Positions 27,706 to 36,217 of a stretch of DNA of 64,000 nt are shown here, piece by piece. Position numbers and translations under genes: made by a program. The notes beneath the pieces are model-generated. The model was not told the origin of the DNA. It did not search any database and saw only the letters and a program-made list of their open reading frames with translations. Source of the DNA: Paeniglutamicibacter sulfureus (lineage in GTDB: Bacteria; Actinomycetota; Actinomycetes; Actinomycetales; Micrococcaceae); assembly GCF_039535115.1 (NCBI RefSeq), contig NZ_BAAAWO010000001.1, positions 434,001 through 498,000 of the forward strand, read 5' to 3'. Numbering within the stretch: the first letter of the stretch is position 1; the number at the start of each line of letters is the position of its first letter.

Positions 27706-28317
27706 TCAGGATGTGATTGAGGCCAGTGTTTCCTTGAGCGCCTTTTTCTTCACGGGTTCAAAACCGGCGGCCAGGTGCCGGGCACGGATGTCCCGATCGG
27801 CACGGAAAAGCGCGTAGCCGCGCTTGAGCAGGAACGGCAGCGGCTTGCGCCGCTCCCGCACATCGCGCACGAGCCGTCGGATCGCGGTGCCCAGGGCCGA
27901 GACCTCGATGTAGTACGCCCGCACTGGAACCCCCAGGCGCTGCAGCGGGGCCAGGATCTCGGAAACGAATATTCCCTCGGCGACCAGCGGGCCGCCATTG
28001 AGCTCGATCCGGCGCATCGAGTCGTAGCTTGAGGTGCTGATCGAATAGTTCGGGACCTCTGTCGCGCCGCTTTCGAGCAAGTCCACCAGGGCGTCAACAG
28101 CCAGGGCGCAGTTCCACGTTCCGGCGTGGTCCCAGTCGATTTCGCCGTAGCCGGTCTGCGGCAGCGGGGTCTCGGGGGTGTGCTCGGAGATCTCGCGGTA
28201 GAAGTTGTCGAGTTCCACATGGGGTCGGCCGAAGCGGTGGGCCAGGTAGGACTTTCCGGATCCGGAGGCCCCTCCCAGCAAGATCAGGGGGGAAAGTTGT
28301 TTCGGCACGACATCCAT
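27706..28317 (-). CDS. Uridine kinase-like P-loop NTPase
   Basis: A 203-residue protein with Walker A GGASGSGKS near the N-terminus and a nearby VELDNFYRE motif, the DDFY-like motif of the uridine kinase/phosphoribulokinase family. DWDHAGTWN and a basic C-terminal helix pair (RRLVRDVRERRKP) follow. It may phosphorylate a nucleoside or similar small molecule; the substrate is not certain. It is divergent from the lipoate-ligase-like gene. Confidence 0.82.
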   Translation of the reverse strand: MDVVPKQLSPLILLGGASGSGKSYLAHRFGRPHVELDNFYREISEHTPETPLPQTGYGEIDWDHAGTWNCALAVDALVDLLESGATEVPNYSISTSSYDSMRRIELNGGPLVAEGIFVSEILAPLQRLGVPVRAYYIEVSALGTAIRRLVRDVRERRKPLPFLLKRGYALFRADRDIRARHLAAGFEPVKKKALKETLASITS

Positions 28318-28341
28318 TATTCACTGCCGCGCATCCGGACC

Positions 28342-28347
28342 TAGAAT
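28342..28347 (+). promoter_or_regulatory. -10 hexamer TAGAAT, leaderless start
   Basis: TAGAAT lies seven bases before the ATG at 28355, with TTCACT 16 bases further upstream as a weak -35. The spacing is the same as at yjdM and several other genes here. Confidence 0.55.
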
Positions 28348-28354
28348 CGTGCCC

Positions 28355-29092
28355 ATGAGTCTTTGGAATCCCGATGTCGATCACCGGCTGAACGTTCGCA
28401 TCGAGGAGCCCTCCGGGGACCCGGAGGCGGACCTGATGGCAGGAATCGGGCTACTCGCCGCGGTGCGCGACGGGGAAGTGCCGGCGGCGCTGCGGATCTA
28501 TCGGCCCGATCCGACCCTGGCTTTCGGGCAGCGCGATGTGCGCCTGGCCGGCTATCCGCTTGCGGTGGCGCGGTCGCTGGAACATGGCTTTGCCCCGGTG
28601 GTGCGCAAGGCCGGTGGTCGGGCGGCGGCCTACCACCGCGGCACGGTGATCGTGGACCATGTAGAACCGGCCGACGAGGCCATGATGGGGCACCAGCACC
28701 GCTTCAAGGTCCTGGGTGCCCTCTACGCAGAGGCCCTGCGCCGCGGCGGCATCGACGCGCGGGTGGGGGAAATCGCCGGGGAGTACTGTGCCGGGGAGTT
28801 CAGCGTCCACGGGGTGCCGGGGGCCGCCTCCCGAACGCCGAACGCCGTGAAGCTGGTGGGCACCGCGCAGCGCGTGGTGTCCGGGGCATGGCTGTTTTCC
28901 AGCGTCTTCGTGATCGAGGATTCGGCGCCCATCCGCGCGCTGCTGGACGACGTCTACCGGGCGATGGAAATCCCGATGGACGCGGCCACCGTCGGCGCCG
29001 CCGACGACCTGCTGCCCGGCTACTCGACCGAGACGTTCATCGCCGATCTGCTGGCCGAATACGCGCAGCACGCGGAGCTGGCCGGGGCGTAG
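28355..29092 (+). CDS. Lipoate/biotin-protein ligase family protein (LplA-like)
   Basis: A 245-residue BPL/LplA-fold protein. RPDPTLAFGQRD, RKAGGRAAAYHRGTVIVDHV (the RRxGGG-like motif) and the catalytic lysine region NAVKLVGTAQRVV are visible. It may attach lipoate or octanoate to 2-oxoacid dehydrogenase subunits or GcvH, or act as an octanoyltransferase. The ATG at 28355 is favoured because a -10 hexamer sits seven bases upstream; GTG at 28349 is an alternative. Confidence 0.85.
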   Translation: MSLWNPDVDHRLNVRIEEPSGDPEADLMAGIGLLAAVRDGEVPAALRIYRPDPTLAFGQRDVRLAGYPLAVARSLEHGFAPVVRKAGGRAAAYHRGTVIVDHVEPADEAMMGHQHRFKVLGALYAEALRRGGIDARVGEIAGEYCAGEFSVHGVPGAASRTPNAVKLVGTAQRVVSGAWLFSSVFVIEDSAPIRALLDDVYRAMEIPMDAATVGAADDLLPGYSTETFIADLLAEYAQHAELAGA

Positions 29093-29101
29093 TCCCGGGA
29101 T

Positions 29102-29389
29102 TCAGCTCTTCCGCCTTCCTATGACCAGGCCCGCACAAAATGCGGCGGCGCAGGCGGCCAGGGCGACAAGCAGCCAGCCGGTGATTTGCTGCGGGCCGAG
29201 AAATACCATGCCGGGGGCGAAGGCGCCTTCGCTCAGGGGCGCGTAGGCGAACCAGCCGAATTCGGCCACCTGCCCGCTGCCCGCGACCAGTGTCGCGACG
29301 CCCGCAACCAATGCGAGCAGGGCAATGGTTCCGGCGAGCGCCGCCGGTCTGCGCCGAGGATGCTTCCGGGGGTGACTGGGATCGTCCAT
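29102..29389 (-). CDS. Small two-TM membrane protein
   Basis: A 95-residue protein. It has a basic N-terminus (KHPRRRPA), TM1 near residues 16-36 (LAGTIALLALVAGVATLVAG), an extracytoplasmic segment GWFAYAPLSEGAFAPG, TM2 near residues 63-88 and the basic end GRRKS. No family is recognised, though small actinobacterial membrane proteins with a FxWFAYAP-like segment are common. A CATACT hexamer six bases upstream suggests a leaderless start. It converges on the lipoate-ligase-like gene. Confidence 0.65.
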   Translation of the reverse strand: MDDPSHPRKHPRRRPAALAGTIALLALVAGVATLVAGSGQVAEFGWFAYAPLSEGAFAPGMVFLGPQQITGWLLVALAACAAAFCAGLVIGRRKS

Positions 29390-29588
29390 GGGACGAGTAT
29401 GCCACGTGGTAAACCTGAAAGTGGTGGTAGGACGCCGGTTTACGCGGTGCCGGCCGTTGCGGGCCCCGTGGGACCTTCCCGTGGCACGCACACACCGTGT
29501 GCAGGGGTGTGCATTGCGCGGCGCGCCGGAGCGGGCAATACTCGTCCCTATTGCACCGCGCTTTGCCCGATCCCCGGAGGTACCTGTC

Positions 29589-29672
29589 ATGGCCCAAGAG
29601 CCGGCACCCGCCCATTGTCCGCCGCGGCCCGCCCCGGACACCCCCGCCCTTGAGAGCGGATGGAACGCCTGA
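29589..29672 (+). CDS. Small upstream ORF coupled to the alcohol dehydrogenase
   Basis: A 27-codon Pro-rich open frame (MAQEPAPAHCPPRP...) with a strong GGAGGT site seven bases before its ATG. Its TGA overlaps the dehydrogenase ATG as TGATG. The downstream ATG lacks its own good site, so translation is probably coupled through this leader. Whether the peptide itself has a role is unknown. Confidence 0.5.
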   Translation: MAQEPAPAHCPPRPAPDTPALESGWNA

Positions 29673-30793
29673 TGCGCGCGGCGATCCTGCGCGAGCTGCC
29701 GGGGGACGGCTCCGGGAACTATGCCGAAAGCCGGCCGCTGGCCATCGAGGAACTTGCCACACCCGGGCCGCGGGCCGCGGAGGTCGGCGTGGACATCATC
29801 TACTCCTCGCTGTGCCACTCGGACCTCTCGGTCATCAACGGGTCCCGGCCCCGCCCGCTGCCCATGGCCCTGGGCCACGAGGCGGTCGGACGCATCGCCT
29901 CCCTGGGCCCGGGAGTGGACCACCTCGAAGTCGGCACCAAGGTCGTGCTGGTCTTCGTCCCCGGCTGCGGCACCTGCCGTGCCTGTGCCGCCGGGCGCCC
30001 CGCCTTGTGCCACCGGGCAGCGGTGAGCAACACCGCCGGGGACCTGCTGCACGGAGAGGCGCTCCTGCGCGGGCTCGGCGGCGAGCGGATCAACCACCAC
30101 CTGGGCGTCTCCGCCTTTGCAGACCACGCGGTGGTGGCCGTCGAATCCGTGGTGCCAGTGCCGGAGGATGTCCCCGATGAGGTGGCTGCCATGTTCGGCT
30201 GCGCGGTGCTCACTGGCATCGGGGCCATCAGGCACACCGCGCGGCTTGAAGCGGGCCAGTCGGTGATCGTCTACGGGCTGGGCGCCGTGGGGTTGGCGGC
30301 GATCATGGGCGCGGTGCTTGTCGGTGCGGGAAGCATCATTGCCATCGATCCGAACACGGCCAAGCATGACCTGGCGCTTGCCGCCGGGGCCACCGCCGTG
30401 GGGACGCCCGAACAGGCACGGGAGCTGGTTGCTGCGGCCACCGGCGACGGGGTCGACGTCGCGATCGAGGCATCGGGATCGGCCCGGGTGATCGGCGAGG
30501 CGCTTCAGGTGCTGACCCGCGGCGGGGCGGTCATCTGTGTCGGGCTTCCGCATCCGGAAGCCGAGCTCACGGTGCCGGCGCTGACGTTCGCCGGGGCGGG
30601 CAAGCGCCTGCTGGGTTCCTACATGGGCGATGCCAAGCCAGCCGAGGACATTGCCTACTTTGTCAAAGTGTGGCGCGAAGGCAGGCTCCCGGTGGAATTG
30701 CTACATAGTGACACCCGACCGTTGGAGGAAATCAACCAGGCCCTGGACGCACTGGCCGAGGGCCGGGTTATCCGCCGGCTGCTCAAGCCCTGA
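29672..30793 (+). CDS. Zinc-dependent alcohol dehydrogenase (MDR family)
   Basis: A 373-residue enzyme oxidising alcohols with NAD(P). Catalytic zinc ligands sit in SLCHSD and GHEAVGRI; the structural zinc lobe has four Cys in CGTCRACAAGRPALC. The Rossmann motif is GLGAVGLAA. A start at 29660 is possible, but TGATG overlap with the small upstream ORF favours 29672. The physiological substrate is unknown; it belongs to the same broad group as the mycothiol-dependent enzyme at 32523. Confidence 0.9.
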   Translation: MRAAILRELPGDGSGNYAESRPLAIEELATPGPRAAEVGVDIIYSSLCHSDLSVINGSRPRPLPMALGHEAVGRIASLGPGVDHLEVGTKVVLVFVPGCGTCRACAAGRPALCHRAAVSNTAGDLLHGEALLRGLGGERINHHLGVSAFADHAVVAVESVVPVPEDVPDEVAAMFGCAVLTGIGAIRHTARLEAGQSVIVYGLGAVGLAAIMGAVLVGAGSIIAIDPNTAKHDLALAAGATAVGTPEQARELVAAATGDGVDVAIEASGSARVIGEALQVLTRGGAVICVGLPHPEAELTVPALTFAGAGKRLLGSYMGDAKPAEDIAYFVKVWREGRLPVELLHSDTRPLEEINQALDALAEGRVIRRLLKP

Positions 30794-31115
30794 ACGGGTC
30801 GTGCGCCGCCTTAGGCCCGGGGTCGGAGGCGGCTGCGCTGGCCAACCGGGAATCTGCGGTACCGGCCGGCGTCTTGTTCAGCGACACGCCATGGCGGGCT
30901 GGGTGACAGGCATGGTTCCGGTTTAGTTGCTGTCGCCCAACTCTCCACCTCGGCCTGAACGGCCGTGGATGACTTTCCCGAAGGACAAGTCGCGGAGCGG
31001 ACGCGGCGGATGCCCAACAGCTGGTCGACCAAGGTGGTCAGCAGTCAAGCGCGGTAAGCATTAGAGGGTTCCAGCCGGTATCCTGGACCAGGTTGCGGGC
31101 CTTTGCCGTCAATGC
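30794..31115. other. Gene-free stretch
   Basis: About 320 bases with only unsupported short frames. An imperfect hairpin around GCTGGTCGACCA/TGGTCAGC (about 31018-31042) could act as a terminator. No gene is supported. Confidence 0.35.
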
Positions 31116-31649
31116 TCAGAAATCACCACCCGGATACACTCCTTCAGGCAAGGTGAAGCATGCAGAGCCAGATGCAATACGAATTGCATTCGGGTCATCC
31201 CTGACGATGATGTAGGACGCTGCGGTGTGTGGAGAGCGTAGCTGCACCCGATAATTTCCAGTGATGCTGAGATCTGTTTCGATGGTGAAGCGGCTGTCCT
31301 GGTACTGCGCTTCAATCGCCTTGACGAGAGGCTCTGGTTCTGTCCCCTTGCTCAGAGTGACGGTTGTCGCCCCATTCCAATTATGTTGTGTCTCGCTGCA
31401 GCTGAATAAAGTACCGGTTTTCCCCTGGTCGATCTTCACCACTTTGTCTTCGGGAATCAGCCGGGCGATCTCCAGTTCCAGGTCTTGTGTCTGGGCCTTG
31501 GCCTCCTGCCACGTCAACCCGTTCCCCACAGGTGCGCCCTCTTTCGTTGTCGTCGATTTGGACGGTTCACCAAACTGATCACTGGGTGCGCACCCAGTAA
31601 TACCAACCAGCACCAGCACCGCACCGACGGTCAGTCGCAACGGATTCAT
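31116..31649 (-). CDS. Secreted lipoprotein of unknown function
   Basis: A 177-residue protein with a signal sequence (RLTVGAVLVLVGITGC) and lipobox Cys20. The mature part is polar, with a WQEAKAQTQDLELEIARLIP segment and two Cys (in LFSCSETQ and GSACF) that may form a disulfide. GC content is lower than in the neighbours. Its ATG overlaps the stop of an upstream coding remnant (AAATGA), so it was once the second gene of an operon whose first gene has mostly been lost. No family is assigned. Confidence 0.75.
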   Translation of the reverse strand: MNPLRLTVGAVLVLVGITGCAPSDQFGEPSKSTTTKEGAPVGNGLTWQEAKAQTQDLELEIARLIPEDKVVKIDQGKTGTLFSCSETQHNWNGATTVTLSKGTEPEPLVKAIEAQYQDSRFTIETDLSITGNYRVQLRSPHTAASYIIVRDDPNAIRIASGSACFTLPEGVYPGGDF

Positions 31650-31815
31650 TTGTTCACCAGCTTTTCCATCTCCCTGAGTACTTTCTTATTGCCTTGGCGG
31701 TTAGAAGCGATGAGCGTGTGATTGTCCAACGAGTCGCCTTCGCCGAAAGGCCTCGTGTAGCAATGGTTCGCAGAAGCCTCATGGGGTACTTGGTGCTTTA
31801 GCGTGGGCGAGGCGT
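31646..31815 (-). pseudogene. C-terminal remnant of a gene upstream of the lipoprotein
   Basis: An open frame runs on the minus strand into TGA at 31646-31648 and encodes a plausible protein end (PHEASANHCYTRPF, DNHTLIASNRQGNKK, VLREMEKLVNK) with no start codon or ribosome binding site. Its overlap with the lipoprotein start and its similar base composition suggest a 5'-truncated operon partner. The 5' edge is lost near the hairpin at 31839-31870. Confidence 0.5.
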
Positions 31816-31838
31816 CGCTACGGCACCGGTTAAAGGTA

Positions 31839-31870
31839 TGTGGGAGCCACGCACACGCGCGACTCCCACA
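31839..31870 (-). terminator. Terminator-like hairpin after the MBL gene
   Basis: TGTGGGAG pairs with CTCCCACA across a 16-base loop region. On the minus strand it follows the mscR-MBL operon and is trailed by a T-rich ATACCTTT. Confidence 0.5.
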
Positions 31871-31893
31871 GGAAACAACAGATCAAACCGGAC

Positions 31894-32523
31894 TTAGTTA
31901 CCGCGCTTGATCCATTCGTCCAGGTTTGGTGCCTCGGCGCCGATGGTGGTGGCATCCCCGTGCCCGGTGTTCACCACGGTGGTGGCCGGCAGGGCGAGCA
32001 GGCGTTCGCGGATCGAGTCGATGATCGTCTCGAAGCTCGAATAGCTGCGCCCGGTGGCGCCCGGTCCGCCGTTGAACAGCGTGTCGCCGGAGAACAGGGT
32101 TCCCAACGACTCGGCGTAGAAGCAGGTCGATCCGGGGGAGTGCCCGGGGGTGTGCAGCGCCACCAGGGTGGTCCCGGCAACCTCGAAGGTGTCCCCGTCA
32201 TTGATCTCGTGATCCGCCGTGGTGCCGGGGAAAATCGCTTCCCAAAGCATCGTGTCGGCGGGGTTCAGGTGGATCGGTGCCTCGACCAGATCGGCGAACG
32301 CACGGGCATAGCGGATGTGGTCGTCGTGCCCGTGGGTCAGCAACACGGCCTTGACCGCGCGGTTGCCGACGGCCTGCTTGATCTTGGACGGCTCGTGGGC
32401 GGGGTCGATGACGAAGACCTCGTTCTCGTCCCCGATGATCCACACGTTGTTGTCCACGTCCCAGGTTCCCCCGTCCAGGGAGAAGGTACCGGAGGTGACC
32501 AGGTTTTCAATCTGCGCGCTCAT
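31894..32523 (-). CDS. MBL-fold hydrolase paired with mscR
   Basis: A 209-residue metallo-beta-lactamase-fold protein. The metal motif HGHDDH, the second His in HTPGHSPGS and FSGDTLF are all present. In mycobacteria an MBL protein (Rv2260) follows mscR (Rv2259), and the same arrangement is seen here with TAATG overlap. It is thought to hydrolyse S-formylmycothiol or a related thioester in formaldehyde detoxification; the exact reaction is inferred. Confidence 0.88.
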   Translation of the reverse strand: MSAQIENLVTSGTFSLDGGTWDVDNNVWIIGDENEVFVIDPAHEPSKIKQAVGNRAVKAVLLTHGHDDHIRYARAFADLVEAPIHLNPADTMLWEAIFPGTTADHEINDGDTFEVAGTTLVALHTPGHSPGSTCFYAESLGTLFSGDTLFNGGPGATGRSYSSFETIIDSIRERLLALPATTVVNTGHGDATTIGAEAPNLDEWIKRGN

Positions 32524-33608
32524 TAGAGTTCCACCACCGAACGCAGGACCTTGCCTTCGTGCATCTTGGTGAAGGCTGCCTCGACGTCGTCCAGCTTGAT
32601 GCGTTCGGTGACAAACGCGTCCAGGTCCAGGCGGCCGAGCTTGTACTGCTCGACCAGCATCGGGAAGTCGCGGGACGGCAGGCAGTCGCCGTACCAGGAG
32701 GACTTCAGCGATCCGCCGTGGCCAAAGACATCCAGCAGCGGCAGTTCCAGCTTCATCTCAGGGTTCGGCACACCCACCAGTACCACGCGTCCGGCGAGGT
32801 CGCGGGCGTAGAACGCCTGCTTGTAGGTTTCCGGGCGGCCCACCGCATCGATGACCACGTCGGCGCCGAAGCCGCCGGTGGCGGCCTTGATGCCCTCGAC
32901 GGCGTCATTGGTCTTGGAGTTCACGGTGTGCGTGGCTCCCATGTTCTTGGCCATGGCCAGCTTGTCGTCATCCAGGTCCACCGCCACGATGGTGGTGGCG
33001 CCGGCCAGCTTGGCTCCGGCGATCGCGGCAATGCCGACGCCGCCGCAACCGATGACTGCCACGGATTCCCCGCGCTTGACCTCGCCGGTGTTCATGGCCG
33101 CCCCGATGCCGGCCATCACGCCGCAGCCCAGCAGGCCCACGGCGGCGGCGTCGACGTCCTCATCGACCTTGGTGCACTGGCCCGCGGCGACCAGGGTCTT
33201 CTGGGCGAAGGACCCGATGCCCAGGGCCGGCGAGAGCTCGGTGCCGTCCTCCAAGGTCATCTTCTGGGTGGCGTTGGCGGTGTTGAAGCAGTACTGAGGG
33301 GTGCCCTTGGCACACGCGCGGCACTGGCCGCAGACGGCCCGCCAGTTCAGGATGACGCGATCGCCCACCGCGACGTTGGTGACGTTCTCACCGATCTGGC
33401 TGACCACCGCGGTGGATTCGTGGCCCAGCAGGTACGGGTAGTCGTTGCCGATCCCGCCGAGCTTGTAGTGCAAGTCGGTGTGGCAAACACCGGCGGTCAG
33501 TACGTCGACGACGACCTCTCCGGGCCCCGGGTCGGGAACGATGATGGTCACCGTCTCAACGGGAGCATCCTTGGCGCGGACGATAACGGCCTGGACTTTT
33601 TGTGACAT
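32523..33608 (-). CDS. mscR: S-(hydroxymethyl)mycothiol dehydrogenase
   Basis: A 361-residue class III-like zinc alcohol dehydrogenase. [10 protein letters not shown] and GHESTAVV hold the catalytic zinc, [15 protein letters not shown] the structural zinc, and [14 protein letters not shown] binds NAD. It oxidises the mycothiol-formaldehyde adduct and may reduce S-nitrosomycothiol. The start at 33608 (MSQKVQAV) has GGAGTGA upstream; a longer frame to 33716 runs through a terminator and is rejected. It is co-transcribed with the MBL hydrolase. Confidence 0.94.
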   Translation of the reverse strand: MSQKVQAVIVRAKDAPVETVTIIVPDPGPGEVVVDVLTAGVCHTDLHYKLGGIGNDYPYLLGHESTAVVSQIGENVTNVAVGDRVILNWRAVCGQCRACAKGTPQYCFNTANATQKMTLEDGTELSPALGIGSFAQKTLVAAGQCTKVDEDVDAAAVGLLGCGVMAGIGAAMNTGEVKRGESVAVIGCGGVGIAAIAGAKLAGATTIVAVDLDDDKLAMAKNMGATHTVNSKTNDAVEGIKAATGGFGADVVIDAVGRPETYKQAFYARDLAGRVVLVGVPNPEMKLELPLLDVFGHGGSLKSSWYGDCLPSRDFPMLVEQYKLGRLDLDAFVTERIKLDDVEAAFTKMHEGKVLRSVVEL

Positions 33609-33668
33609 GTCACTCCAATTCTTGCGGACGGTCGCGCGCATGCGCGACAAAAGAATGCTTAACGCGGA

Positions 33669-33704
33669 AGGGGTGCCTCCTGCCTTTCGGCAAGTGGCAC
33701 CCCT
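33669..33704 (-). terminator. Terminator hairpin between mycoredoxin and mscR
   Basis: AGGGGTGCC pairs with GGCACCCCT, with an inner TGCC/GGCA stem around TTTC. It separates the mycoredoxin gene from the mscR transcript. Confidence 0.7.
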
Positions 33705-33723
33705 CCATCCAAGCACAGCCCGA

Positions 33724-33996
33724 CTAGACGCGCTCGAGCACTTCCTCTATCCGCGGATTTGTTGCGGCGGTTCCGTCGGGGAAAATCAAGGTCGGCACGG
33801 TCTGGTTGCCGCCGTTGAAGGCCTCCACCAGCTCGGCGGTCCCCTCCACTTCCTCGATGTTTACCTCGGTGTAGCCGATCCCCTTGGCATCCATGAGGCG
33901 CTTGAGGTTCCGGCAGTAGCCGCACCACGAGGTGGTGAACATCGTGACGGCACCGGCTTCGGGAATGTACGGGGCAAGTTTTATATTTTCGCTCAT
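33724..33996 (-). CDS. mrx1: Mycoredoxin-like glutaredoxin
   Basis: A 90-residue thioredoxin-fold protein with the redox motif W-C-G-Y-C and the cis-Pro region [10 protein letters not shown]. It resembles actinobacterial mycoredoxin-1, which reduces mycothiol mixed disulfides. The start ATG at 33996 gives the usual family length; an upstream in-frame ATG at 34062 runs through the divergent promoter region. It lies next to mscR and divergent from the HMCES gene. Confidence 0.85.
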   Translation of the reverse strand: MSENIKLAPYIPEAGAVTMFTTSWCGYCRNLKRLMDAKGIGYTEVNIEEVEGTAELVEAFNGGNQTVPTLIFPDGTAATNPRIEEVLERV

Positions 33997-34031
33997 ACCC
34001 CACGTAACCGAGGACGTGAGAGTCTTATTCC

Positions 34032-34787
34032 ATGTGCGGACGATTTGTGATGGCCAAGGCAATTGGCGACCTGGTGGCCGAAGCGGAGGCCGAGGCGGAT
34101 GCGAACCTGGAACTGCGGCAATCCTGGAACGTTGCCCCGACCACCGACGTGCCGATCGTGCTCGAGCGGCTCGTCGAGGGGGCGGTGCGCCGGCAGGTGC
34201 ATGTGGCCAAGTGGGGTCTGGTGCCGGGGTGGGCGAAGGACCCCTCCGTGGGAGTGCGCGCCTTCAATGCCCGCAGCGAGACCGTGGTCGAGAAACCGAC
34301 CTTCCGGTCCGCGGTGGCCTCCAGGCGTTGCGCGGTGCCGGCCGAGGGCTATTACGAATGGCTGGCCGGGGACAGCCCCAAGGCCAAGAAGCGCCCGTTC
34401 TATGTGCATCCTGCCGACGACTCGCTGATCTTCTTTGCCGGGCTCTATGAATGGTGGAAGGACCCGTCCAAGGACGACGGGGACCCCGAGCGGTGGCTGC
34501 TCTCCACCACGATCCTCACCGCACCCTCCCCGGAAGCGGACTCGGAGTTGCCGGTCCTGCAGGAATTGCATGGTCTGCACGACAGGTTGCCCATCCCGCT
34601 GGCCAAGGATTCGCTGGCCGAATGGCTGGACCCGGAAAACAACAACGCCGTCGAGCTGGTGGAGATGGTGCGCGCCGGGGCCGCGACGGTGGCCTCGAGC
34701 TGGGAGCTGCGCGAGGTCGATCCGGCGGTGGGCAACGTGCGCAACGACGGGCCCGAACTCATCGAGACGCACTCGGGACTTTTCTAG
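34032..34787 (+). CDS. HMCES/YedK-family abasic-site protein (SRAP)
   Basis: A 251-residue SOS-response-associated peptidase-like protein. The catalytic Cys2 (MCGRF), the FNARSET block, the RCAVPAEGYYEW block and the H in LHGLHDRLPI region are present. It forms a DNA-protein crosslink at abasic sites in single-stranded DNA, shielding them. No LexA box is evident upstream. Its stop overlaps the convergent stop of the exonuclease-like gene by four bases. Confidence 0.93.
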   Translation: MCGRFVMAKAIGDLVAEAEAEADANLELRQSWNVAPTTDVPIVLERLVEGAVRRQVHVAKWGLVPGWAKDPSVGVRAFNARSETVVEKPTFRSAVASRRCAVPAEGYYEWLAGDSPKAKKRPFYVHPADDSLIFFAGLYEWWKDPSKDDGDPERWLLSTTILTAPSPEADSELPVLQELHGLHDRLPIPLAKDSLAEWLDPENNNAVELVEMVRAGAATVASSWELREVDPAVGNVRNDGPELIETHSGLF

Positions 34788-36217
34788 ACTTCAGCTTCCT
34801 TCGCGCTGAACGGCGGGTGACGCTGAAGTTTCCGCAGACGGTGGACGGTGCGGACCGTCTTGATCTCCGACATCCACTCCGACTCCGTAAGCGGGACGCG
34901 CAGGGGCTTTGCTGCAGGCCACTTGATCCTCTCTCGCGCGATATCGAGCCTCCAAGTGATGATCCAAGCCACCACGATTGCCGTACACCGGGTTATCAGG
35001 ACAGCTGGAAACGTCGGTTCCACTCCAAAAAAGTCCAGAAGTCCGCTTGCCCCAAAGAAAACGGCAACAGCCAAGCCCACAGTGAGACCAGTGGCAAGCC
35101 GCGAATATCCCCGTACCCGTCGCCGCGCCATCTCCAGAAGATCATGTTTGTAACGGCCATCAAGCGTTGCGGCTTCGCTACGCAAGGTAAGGCACTTGTT
35201 GTTGGTTGAATCCAGTTCCGTTCGTGCGTCGGCAAGCTGCTTCGTGATTTCTTGAAGGTGGGCCAGGGAACTTGCTGCCTTTTGCTCAGCCTTGGCTTTC
35301 AATCTATTACTGAATTGCATATCGTGCGACTTGGATATTGCTGAAGCTGCCGCACTCGGTGCCACGAATGATGCCCGCGCCACCCGATCTGCCAGGAAGA
35401 CATCGTCCTTGTGGCCAATGGCCGTAATAACGGGAACTTCGGAGGCGGCAATCAGTCCAGCGACAATTTCATCGTCAAACACCTGCAGCTCGGACCAATG
35501 TCCTCCTCCGCGCAGCAGAACGATCATTCCATAACGGTGTTCATGAGCTGAATGGATCAGCGAGCGCAAACGGTCCGGTGCCTTGTCCGTGCTCCACGTT
35601 ATCGCTTGGTATGTGATTTTTGAGCGCTGGGAGTGGTGGCGCACCAGTTGGCGTTTGAAATCATTTGTCCCACGGGCGTTCTCGGGAGCAATGACCATTA
35701 CCCGTTCAAGATTGGCATGCGGGACGGGAACTCCGGAGGTCGAATCGATATGGACCAGATCGTGCTCGAGGTGAAGACGAGGACGGCCGGGATAGCGGTC
35801 CCTGAATCGTGTAAGCAGTTCCATCTGGTCGCGATGGAACTGGCCGTTGCGTATGGAGGGTGAACTGATTTCGAGAGTTCGCAGTTGGAGTCGGTTGTTC
35901 CACATCCGGGTTTCGCCTCGTACTGTCAAGCTCATTCCGTCGGTCAACACCTTCTCGAGGGATGAACCGCCTTCGGTGAAGCCTTTGTCAATGCGTTTTT
36001 GTCCGTCAGGCCATATTCGACATGGAAGGAAGTGGACGCTCCCGGTGACTGCATCCTTGGTGACCAGATCGAAATTCCAGGAGGAGTCCGGCCACTGTCG
36101 TGCATCCTTGCATTCTCCGGTGATCGAGTAAACCCTCCCCTTAATCGAATCTTGAATGAACTTGCTGAGGTCTCCCGCGGATATTGTTTCGGGCGGAAAA
36201 TCAAGTGGATTGTTCAT
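34784..36217 (-). CDS. Membrane-anchored exonuclease VII large-subunit-like protein
   Basis: A 477-residue protein. Residues about 10-120 look like an OB-fold DNA-binding region. Residues about 160-298 match the catalytic domain of XseA: VLLRGGGHWSELQVFDDEIV (GGGH at 237-240, where XseA has GGGS) and AIGHKDDVFLADRVA (268-279), then APSAAA. A short helical segment (300-365) replaces the long XseB-binding coiled coil of XseA. Two TM helices follow (about 375-393 and 405-424), then a basic tail. No xseB is nearby. GC is lower than in the neighbours, suggesting transfer. A membrane-tethered ssDNA nuclease is inferred; a defence or DNA-uptake role is possible. Confidence 0.8.
   Translation of the reverse strand: MNNPLDFPPETISAGDLSKFIQDSIKGRVYSITGECKDARQWPDSSWNFDLVTKDAVTGSVHFLPCRIWPDGQKRIDKGFTEGGSSLEKVLTDGMSLTVRGETRMWNNRLQLRTLEISSPSIRNGQFHRDQMELLTRFRDRYPGRPRLHLEHDLVHIDSTSGVPVPHANLERVMVIAPENARGTNDFKRQLVRHHSQRSKITYQAITWSTDKAPDRLRSLIHSAHEHRYGMIVLLRGGGHWSELQVFDDEIVAGLIAASEVPVITAIGHKDDVFLADRVARASFVAPSAAASAISKSHDMQFSNRLKAKAEQKAASSLAHLQEITKQLADARTELDSTNNKCLTLRSEAATLDGRYKHDLLEMARRRVRGYSRLATGLTVGLAVAVFFGASGLLDFFGVEPTFPAVLITRCTAIVVAWIITWRLDIARERIKWPAAKPLRVPLTESEWMSEIKTVRTVHRLRKLQRHPPFSAKEAEV

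Noticed and set aside
29102..30553. A 483-codon minus-strand frame opposite the alcohol dehydrogenase
   Set aside because: Only its last 95 codons (from 29389) look like a real protein; the rest is a shadow of the dehydrogenase.
33609..33716. Longer start for mscR at 33716
   Set aside because: The extension crosses a strong terminator hairpin (33669-33704), while the start at 33608 has a ribosome site and the expected family length.
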